Origin: Symsagittifera roscoffensis
Taxonomy: Eukaryota > Xenacoelomorpha > Acoela > Convolutidae
DNA length: 64,000 nucleotides
Direction of reading: 5' to 3'
Assembly: GCF_963678635.1 (NCBI RefSeq)
Contig: NW_026971433.1
Location: 62,001-126,000 of the forward strand
Made by a program: the position numbers and the translations under genes. The notes below the pieces were generated by a model. That model was not told the origin of the DNA. It saw nothing but the letters and a program-made list of their open reading frames with translations, and ran no database searches. Positions within the stretch are counted from its first letter, which is position 1. Each line of letters opens with the position of its first letter. Of the stretch, positions 55,901 through 64,000 are shown piece after piece.

Positions 55901-57350
55901 GCTCAAAAAAGAACAACAGTGCAAAATGCCAATTGAATCGAACGATAATCAGAATGACAATCAGGACTGAAATCTTCAAGAAACAAAATTGAACAAGAAG
56001 ACAAATCAATTAGCCACCCCGTGTAATCGAATTTTTAAACGATTTAGATCAAAACACAACCAAGAAATAATCCGCACCTAAGAAAAGTTTTTGGAGTCTT
56101 ACCTTCTAAAACTTCCAGTATACTAGAAAACGGACAAGACACAAATCAACAAACTACCGAAAGGTCCAGATATTATTATTTCAACTCAAACAACGAAAAA
56201 AATTCTAAAACTTTCTATCAAACATTCCATATTACAGATCAAAAATACAATTTAGTTGGAATACCATTTATTACAATATACATTCCAACAATACACCTTC
56301 TAATCAGCAAATTACATATCAAAAGAATACAGGCTGGAATAAATAACACATCTGTAAAGTTTTTAGAACGATTAAAATAGTAACATATCATTTTTTTCTG
56401 ATTTTTAATCAATCCCTACTCAATACAGGAAACATTTAAGACCACAAACAAGACATTCATACGATTTCGATATCAATCAAGTTCATCAATTCAATAATGA
56501 TCACAATACACATATCTATCTAGTCTGGCATTGAAAGTAATTTAAATCACAAATAAATTTCAGTAACAAATCAGCGTCAAAAAAAAATCGCAAAATAACA
56601 CAAAAAAAGATTAAATCGCATTTCTTGTGAATAATACTTCGACATGCAAAGATACACTTTGTCTAGGCTTATTAGGATATTGCAAAACAAATGCAATCTT
56701 ACATCCTACACAACAAAAAGCATTCAGAGAAGATGATGTTCTAAAACTACTAGGTATTTGCCAATTATCCAAGCTTAATAAAAAACTATAAGTCAATTTT
56801 AACAAGGATTCACATAGAACACGTTTTTTTTCAACAATTTTTTTAATTTCAAACCAATATTTCAATTTTCAAATACACAAGTGAACAACTTCAATTTTTA
56901 ACAATGTTTTAAAATCAACATTCTCAAATTGTTTAACAAGAGTTTACACAATTAACTATTTGAACTTTTTCTGCCTTTACATTTTTAGAACACTAATTCT
57001 AAAATAAACCCTTATTTCATGTTTAGACGATATTTATATACAATCACAAACAAAACACGAAATGGTTGCTGTTTGTAAAAAATATCAACAAATCTTATTG
57101 AAAAACATGAAAGCAGCTCAAATAAATTGCAATTTTTTCCATTCGTGTAAAGCTCCTTGGCCATATTATCGAAGGATCTATAAAAACGCACTTGAAACCG
57201 CAATTGGATGCAATTTCAAAACCCCAGTTACTATCCAAAAAATGAACATCCAAAAAGACCTTGGAACCTTTAAGTTTTTTTTAGTGAATATATTAATAAA
57301 ACGCAATAAACTCTCCGACGATTTTACAAGTCGTATTTTCTAGAACAATT
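55900..57350 (+). pseudogene. Protease/reverse transcriptase relic of the right-hand Ty3/gypsy element
   Basis: In-order + strand fragments are: FYQTFHITDQKYNLVGIPF at about 56215, LGLLGYCKTNAILHPTQQ at about 56665 (both typical of the segment before the RT fingers), and the RT palm segment CLDDIYIQSQTKHEM at about 57020. The last holds the paired catalytic aspartates (x-D-D). Then a 93-codon open frame at 57062-57343 covers the thumb-side sequence (KAPWPYYRRIY, TAIGCNFKTP). Stops and shifts occur throughout; a protease active site was not found. The same RT segment, more damaged, is at 3440-3720. Confidence 0.65.
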
Positions 57351-57370
57351 TTTAATAGAAGTAAGAACAT

Positions 57371-58886
57371 CAAAACGATTCTAAGAAATCAAAATTCCAA
57401 TCACTGAAGAGAATTCAAAGACAACATTGGCTTGAATCAGGTATTTTACGCTCTAAGCGACGGCTCCAACTTTGGAATTGACGCATCTTTTTTAAAAACA
57501 CACCAAGGTATTAAAAAAGTGGAATTTATGACAGCAAAATTAAAAGTTTTCACGCATTTTAACCAGAACAAAAGTTAACCAAAAATCTAACCTCCCGCCA
57601 TAAAGTATATAGATTTCAATTACTTTGAAGAAACTTTCAAACCTACATACTTTTGAAAATCAGGAAGAAACATTGCTTAACCTGATATATTTAGTCGAAA
57701 TACATCAACCGAATTACTTACACGGAAAGCAACATAATTCGAAAAACAACAGAATATGAAATTTTTTCGTCAGAAAAACCAAACATCCCCACGATTAGAA
57801 TGAGAATAGGCAGTCAAAAATGACTCTGTTACTAAACAGATAAATACTTTAGAAAATTTTCCATTCCATGTGAGGTTGCCGAAAAATCATTATGAAGTCG
57901 ACTTACTTTGCAAAAAAACATTTAAACCTATACCAAACTCAGCGTGGATGAAAAAATTACACCATTCTAAACACATCAACAAAACCCACAGGTTAAAATT
58001 GATTTTCCCAAAAAAGACCTAACTGATACAAAAATTTCGTACGACCTCTCGAAACAAGCAAAAATTTACTAACAACATAAATTTTGATTTACAAGACCCT
58101 TCAGACAAAATAACTTTATCAAAGAACTGAATTCAAATTTTTTCTACCCTGCAGAGTAAAATTAACATCCCAATTGCTCCAAAAATAACAAAATCTTGAC
58201 ACTTACAAAAAAACTGTAAAAGAAAAAAATCCTAATTTTTTCTCATGCTTCCGAAAACTTATTTGTTTTTGTTTTTAAAATACACCAATTTGGAAAAAAG
58301 TACTGTGGAAGTAATACGTCACTTGTCAAAAAACCAACCCTTTCCCACACAAAAAAGGTTGCAGAGAAACAAGACTTTAAATAAACAACGTTTTTTTAAA
58401 CCGAATAATCTCATTGTATAAAAGAAGCCCTATATCCCCTCCTCAGAAAAAAGTTCATATATAATGGTAATAATTTATGCCTTTACACAGTATGTAGCAC
58501 TCAATAAATTTCATAAATAATGAGTTATTTATCTTTTGGCACCTTTATAATATAATTTTAAAGCTACAACATCACATGTTCCATAGACAAATGGACTAGT
58601 TGAAGGTATAAACATCTGACTAAAAGATAATATTCGCTGCATAATAAACAGAAACAATCAAAAACACCAAATGTCCAACAGATGTAAAGTTATTCCCACT
58701 GGCAGATAAAAGTCAGATCACAACAACATTTGGTCTTTCAACTCATGAAATGGTTTTAAACAAATGTTCCGTGCAAACCCATAATAGTCACAGCCAACTC
58801 CTCAACAAATGAACAAGGATACTGTCAATCAAAGATTCATTTTGATACAAACTCAATTTCACCACCACAATTTTTAATATTAACCT
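57371..58886 (+). pseudogene. RNase H to integrase relic, tandem copy 1
   Basis: The frame reads GLNQVFYALSDGSNFGIDA at about 57440, the start of RNase H, then stop-rich connection sequence and integrase core pieces (near 58580-58760: ATGGACTAGTTGAAGG, homologous to the SPWTNGLVE motif at about 1990). The segment is repeated almost exactly at 58887-60402. None of it is continuously open. Confidence 0.7.
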
Positions 58887-60402
58887 CAAAACGATTCTAA
58901 GAAATCAAAATTCCAATCACTGAAGAGAATTCAAAGACAACATTGGCTTGAATCAGGTATTTTACGCTCTAAGCGACGGCTCCAACTTTGGAATTGACGC
59001 ATTTTTTTAAAAACACACCAAGGTATTAAAAAAGTGGAATTTATGACAGCAAATTTAAAAGTTTTCACGCATTTTAACCAGAACAAAAGTTAACCAAAAA
59101 TCTAACCTCCCGCCATAAAGTATATAGATTTCAATTACTTTGAAGAAACTTTCAAACCTACATACTTTTGAAAATCAGGAAGAAACATTGCTTAACCTGA
59201 TATATTTAGTCGAAATACATCAACCGAATTACTTACACGGAAAGCAACATAATTCGAAAAACAACAGAATATGAAATTTTTTCGTCAGAAAAATCAAACA
59301 TCCCCACGATTAGAATGAGAATAGGCAGTCAAAAATGACTCTGTTACTAAACAGATAAATACTTTAGAAAATTTTCCATTCCATGTGAGGTTGCCGAAAA
59401 ATCATTATGAAGTCGACTTACTTTGCAAAAAAACATTTAAACCTATACCAAACTCAGCGTGGATGAAAAAATTACACCATTCTAAACACATCAACAAAAC
59501 CCACAGGTTAAAATTGATTTTCCCAAAAAAGACCTAACTGATACAAAAATTTCGTACGACCTCTCGAAACAAGCAAAAATTTACTAACAACATAAATTTT
59601 GATTTACAAGACCCTTCAGACAAAATAACTTTATCAAAGAACTGAATTCAAATTTTTTCTACCCTGCAGAGTAAAATTAACATCCCAATTGCTCCAAAAA
59701 TAACAAAATCTTGACACTTACAAAAAAACTGTAAAAGAAAAAAAAATCCTAATTTTTTCTCATGCTTCCGAAAACTTATTTTTTTTTGTTAAAATACACC
59801 AATTTGGAAAAAAGTACTGTGGAAGTAATACGTCACTTGTCAAAAAACCAACCCTTTCCCACACAAAAAAGGTTGCAGAGAAACAAGATTTTAAATAAAC
59901 AACGTTTTTTTAAACCGAATAATCTCATTGTATAAAAGAAGCCCTATATCCCCTCCTCAGAAAAAAGTTCATATATAATGGTAATAATTTATGCCTTTAC
60001 ACAGTATGTAGCACTCAATAAATTTCATAAATAATGAGTTATTTATCTTTTGGCACCTTTATAATATAATTTTAAAGCTACAACATCACATGTTCCATAG
60101 ACAAATGGACTAGTTGAAGGTATAAACATCTGACTAAAAGATAATATTCGCTGCATAATAAACAGAAACAATCAAAAACACCAAATGTCCAACAGATGTA
60201 AAGTTATTCCCACTGGCAGATAAAAGTCAGATCACAACAACATTTGGTCTTTCAACTCATGAAATGGTTTTAAACAAATGTTCCGTGCAAACCCATAATA
60301 GTCACAGCCAACTCCTCAACAAATGAACAAGGATACTGTCAATCAAAGATTCATTTTGATACAAACTCAATTTCACCACCACAATTTTTAATATTAACCT
60401 CT
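58887..60402 (+). repeat. Near-identical 1,516-bp tandem copy 2 of the RNase H-integrase relic
   Basis: Position-by-position match to 57371-58886. The few differences include CATCTTTTTT versus CATTTTTTT, AAAAACC versus AAAAATC, and homopolymer lengths at about 58230 and 59745. Copy boundaries fall at TTAACCTC. The high identity of non-functional sequence indicates a recent duplication or an assembly duplication. Confidence 0.9.
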
Positions 60403-60800
60403 AGAACCAACACAGATTTCGTTTTAGACAAAAATCAAAAAACACATTCAAATTTATCAAGAAAATGCAAAGAAATTATTATAAGGACAAAATTTTCAAT
60501 CCCAAAAAAATCACGTATCGAACCAGCAACAGTTTTTAAAGTAGGATTAACTTTCAATTTTTTTTTGCAAAACAAAAAGAAAACTCAAAATAGCTACAAC
60601 TTATTCGAAAAGAACCATATCGGATTACAGAAAAAAACTACTGACGTTATATATAAACTAATTGAACACAAAAAATGAGTTATAACAACTTAGAAAGAAC
60701 TTTTTAAAGTAGTATCCGAAAGATTAAGCTCTTCGTTGACTAACCCAATAATATACTGTTTTATAGAGTTACAATTTTTTCACAAAACAAAAGACAAAAA
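60403..60800 (+). pseudogene. Integrase C-terminal relic
   Basis: Homologous to 2300-2722 in the left element: GATTAACTTTCAATTTT, TTATTCGAAAAG.ACC, then ACTAATTGAACACAAAAAATGA and CTCTTCGT..ACTAAC. It covers the GPY/F region and the ALREL tail, but stops are frequent. Confidence 0.55.
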
Positions 60801-61100
60801 TCTAAAGATTCTAAAAAATCTTTAAAAATCATAAAAAAATCCAATTAATCTGAATGAAAATCACAAAAACCGCCTTGACGAATCGTTCAAAAAAATTATT
60901 AAAAAAATACAAGAAAAATATCACATTTTTTTAAACAAACGGAAACCCAATTTAAGAATTTCTGATGTCTCATTCAAACCTACCTTTCTCTCTCCGAATC
61001 TACTGATCACCTAATCAATTACGATACTGAACTAGTTTTTTTAAATGTCAAAAGACATTTTTAAATGTCGAAAGACTTTAAACTACAAAAGACTTTTTCA
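60800..61100. other. AT-rich stretch without a gene
   Basis: Contains a local repeat TTTTTAAATGTC.AAAGAC at about 61038-61080 and nothing else recognisable. Confidence 0.35.
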
Positions 61101-61107
61101 TTCTTTT

Positions 61108-62043
61108 CTTAATATATATCCTCATGATATTTTTAGATTATTCACAATTTTTATTGCATTAACTGTTTTAGGAATAGCAATTGTTTTATTCAAGACTTTT
61201 GCTGAAGAAATTTTTAGGTAATTAACCTCAAAAAAAACATTAAGAAACCGTCAGTAAAAATCAAAATAGCTAATTTGACCCGTATCGCCCACAACCCTTA
61301 TCAAGACAGCCAACCCACACCTACTTCCAGTCAAAGAAATCAACTATAATCGTCTACTCGTATATCACAAATTGAAAACATACGCAACTTTGAACAAGAC
61401 ACACATCATTGTCAAATCTACTAACACCGTCACTTTCCTAGCAACCTTAAGTGAACCATCTTACGAACCAATATATAATTTTTAACACTTACAACAGCAA
61501 GACCTTAACAAAATGATATATTTAGGTCAAAATAAAATTCGAGTAATTTTAATTTACATCCAAAGTATTCGTCCACGACGCAATATAAACCTAACGACAC
61601 CAAGTGATTCCAATTTATTGTACCCTCAACTACAATGCCAACCCCTCTAGACGATTTTCATGCTACGATACAAAGTACCCCAACACCACTCAGTTTCACT
61701 TCTCATTAAAATACACCAAATCTCCCATCAGATTATTTGAGTTCAACTACCACTTCCAAAAAAATGCATGATAACCAATTTTCTTTCCCGCTTCATCACA
61801 AAAACTCCCCAATGGGATTATCTAAACATTTTTTCAAGGCAAAGTAGCCTTGTTAATGAACCAACAGAATTATCTACGGATAAAACCTGGTTTTTATCAG
61901 AAATACTTTTCCTTCCATTAAGACTTTCAGCCACAGGTCCAACACCATCAAGTACACTCCCCGCACCTTCTCCAGGTCATCTAAACTACAGATATCATAA
62001 ACCAAAAATCACAATTAAATCTTTACTCATAGATTGGAACTAA
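61108..62043 (+). pseudogene. Third frame downstream of integrase, env-like candidate, part 1
   Basis: One reading frame stays open in long pieces. It begins with a hydrophobic segment LFTIFIALTVLGIAIVLF at about 61135-61190, long enough to span a membrane, then NYNRLLVYHKLKTYATLN and IIVKSTNTVTFLATLSEP (61330-61480), and ends with the open 91 codons at 61768-62043 (PLRLSATGPTPSSTLPAPS, proline/serine rich). In retrovirus-like Ty3/gypsy elements a third gene, often env-like, follows integrase. Six or so stops interrupt it. The role is inferred from position and the hydrophobic segment only. Confidence 0.4.
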
Positions 62044-62640
62044 TTTCTAGCCCCCCTTCATTTTTTGGACAACACGTCGATATTTTTCGCCTCCATATTT
62101 GGGCTTTGATCATACTACAATATAGACAAGTTTGAAATACCGCACTCATACCAGTCTGTTCTAAATAAAAAGTCACAAAAACCTCCTGAACAAATCAATC
62201 AAAGGATTTCATGACTCTTGTACTTAGGTATCTTTTGATAAATTTATCTATCAATCCATTTCTCTTTTAGTACACCTCGAACCAACAATAAAAAAAATTC
62301 TCTCCGAACAAGACCCCAAGATTCACTTAACACGCATTATGGTTGTAAAGATCACCACAAAAGCACTACACGAGTATGCAATCAAACCGGTCACATAAAG
62401 TGACTCTCAACCACAAGGTATTGAACCAACAACTGTAATCGCTACACTTTACTCCAAAGCCCCAGCTACAACTCTAATAGTAAGTTGTAAGCTGTTACAA
62501 CTCTATAAATGTAAACTGTGCAGAAGTTTCAAAAGGAAACACGAATAGATTCACCCGAATAATATAGATAAGTTACAACCTCTTGACCCGGAAAATGGCA
62601 AAAACTAACTAAAAGGTTTAAAAATAGTCATAACCACAGA
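62044..62640 (+). other. Stop-rich continuation of the third-frame region
   Basis: Short coding-like pieces (ILSEQDPKIHLTRIMVVKI at about 62300, CKLLQLYKCKLC at about 62490) lie in different frames and suggest a decayed protein between the two better parts. Confidence 0.3.
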
Positions 62641-62667
62641 CGATAACAAAAAATTAGTAAATTTTTA

Positions 62668-63870
62668 GGATTTACCAGACTCCGCAATCAAGCACAACTT
62701 GAACAAAACCAATGTAATCTCCAATTAGACGACACGTTGACCTATCTTGGTGCATATGGACGTTCAACTTATGAAATAAACGATACCTTTTATTGGAACC
62801 AATAGCCCTTTGAACTGTAAGGCAGACACAATAAAAATCAGAATGCCAAAAAATAATTTTTTGAAAAATGTTTTGAAAAATCCAGTAGAAAATGTTCAAA
62901 ATACACAAGATTTAAAAGATGGTCACTACTGTCTCATGTAGTTCACTCAATTTGTAAGAGAGGTCAAGGATGTTGTGATCCCAGTACACGAACACAGGCA
63001 TCCAAAGTTTGGTTCCCTGAAGAAATATGTGCCAGATTTCAAGTCGCTAAGATTCACTTAAGTATCATGAAATTATACACAAACTATCAAAATATGAATA
63101 TATATGAAATTCAGTTTTCATTTTGGAACCAGGCAAACAAATCCTTGATAGGGCCGACAAAAACCAAAACAAGCAGTGGAAAATCTTACAATCTGGTGAA
63201 GTTTTAAAAAACAGTGGAAACATTGGAGGAAAGTTTAACCCGAAAAACGAGGATAAATTAGAATACAAGAATTATCTCAGAGCTCACATTTCGTTGCAAT
63301 TGAAAAAATTACCTCGCTATAAAACTTGACTAGACAATTAACAGAATCTTTCCAGTGTTTTCACTTTCAGAACTCAAAAAAAGTGAGCAGAACAAAACAA
63401 ATCTTTTACAACTCCTCGCTTTAGCAGTTTTCAAGATACCTGATGCAGGATACCTCTTGTCAGGTAACTGCTCTATATTCAATGATTACGAAGGAAATAT
63501 CTTCTGGTAGTACTAAAAAAGTGGTCTCACCACTCATTATGTATTTGAAAATGAGAGATGTTACCAATGCAAACCTATGATTTATGGAAATAAAGTACTT
63601 TTTGTAGACAGATTATCGCGACGCACTTATTTTTGGGATACAGTTATCTCTTGTGGATCTGCAAAATGCGTAGTACAGCTTAACCACAACGAAAAAAAAA
63701 TATTCTTCTCCATATCTCTTATTGATTCCAGACTCAAACAAATTTCTATCCGAAAGCATTCACCCAATCCTTCGAAACTCTTATATAGTTTCACAATCGT
63801 TAGACATCTACTTGAAAGCATATATACAACACCACAATCGAAAACAACAATTTCAAGAACTCTTCATTAA
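62668..63870 (+). pseudogene. Third frame downstream of integrase, env-like candidate, part 2
   Basis: Open pieces in shifting frames read GFTRLRNQAQLEQNQCN and DDTLTYLGAYGRSTYEINDT (62670-62800), GQGCCDPSTRTQASKVWF with ICARFQVAKIHLSIMKLY (62955-63080), and from about 63530 HYVFENERCYQCKPMIYG, VDRLSRRTYFWDTVISCGS. Several cysteines and aromatic residues are consistent with a secreted or surface protein, but no fusion peptide, furin site or anchor was identified. It probably continues beyond the window or ended near 63870. Assignment as env is tentative. Confidence 0.4.
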
Positions 63871-64000
63871 AATGGACACAATCTAAGGGTAATCAAATAA
63901 TCAAAACCTACGCATACGATACTCCACATTATAACACGAATACTTCATCTATAGCACCCTCGCAATTACAAAGTTTACAAATTGAACATCCTCTGTCAAT

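Noticed and set aside
1-64000. tRNA or rRNA genes
   Set aside because: I saw no cloverleaf with A and B boxes and no rRNA core words on either strand. A covariance-model scan would settle this.

Overview
The window is a strongly AT-rich stretch of a eukaryotic genome, most likely from an invertebrate animal; I cannot fix the taxon. It has no operons, Shine-Dalgarno sites or dense coding. Instead there are animal-type Ty3/gypsy retroelement remains, a protein-primed type B DNA polymerase with animal-style zinc fingers, short GT-AG intron signals, CCAAT, CRE, heat-shock and TATA promoter elements, and a satellite array. I see no intact host gene. The window is a mosaic of decayed and rearranged mobile DNA in which several old elements have been cut, inverted and amplified together.

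Region 1 (1-5.8 kb): a permuted Ty3/gypsy relic on the + strand (RNase H and integrase first, then reverse transcriptase), followed by a 1.5-kb imperfect palindrome. Region 2 (5.8-28.4 kb): three or four copies of one composite unit. Its order is a terminal-repeat-like block, an AT-rich segment, copies of a 318-bp repeat, a conserved block, a hairpin block, a minus-strand zinc-finger exon and an antisense RNase H scrap. In the second unit the 318-bp repeat has grown from two copies to about 32 (10.8-21.0 kb).

Region 3 (28.4-48.7 kb): the interior of a candidate Maverick/Polinton-like (virus-like) DNA transposon. The terminal-repeat block at 25.7-26.3 kb recurs in inverted orientation at 48.1-48.7 kb, bounding about 23 kb. 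Inside are unassigned minus-strand open frames (28.8-30.2 kb) and a tandem array of five partial copies of a zinc-finger plus type B DNA polymerase gene (33.2-47.9 kb), made partly by a 5.6-5.7 kb direct duplication. Three copies keep the same upstream region: a CCAAT cluster, a small divergent minus-strand open frame, then a heat-shock element, CRE sites, a TATA box and a small 5' intron. All polymerase copies carry stops and frameshifts and lack the last palm motifs, so none can encode an active enzyme. Minus-strand zinc-finger exons in regions 1-3 have the same ligand spacing as the polymerase N-terminus and look like a second lineage of the same gene.

Region 4 (48.7-64 kb): a second decayed Ty3/gypsy element on the + strand. 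It has an LTR/leader-like start, a 1.74-kb tandem duplication, gag-like remains, protease/RT, a nearly perfect 1,516-bp tandem duplication of RNase H-integrase, the integrase C-terminus, and a downstream third frame with a hydrophobic segment that may be env-like.

Many of the open frames found by six-frame translation here begin with TTG or GTG, which are not normal starts in an animal genome. I treat those as exon or relic fragments and not as complete genes. The most interesting points are the stress-type promoter repeated in front of the polymerase, the derivation of the satellite from a two-copy repeat inside the composite unit, and the inverted blocks bounding the polymerase region.
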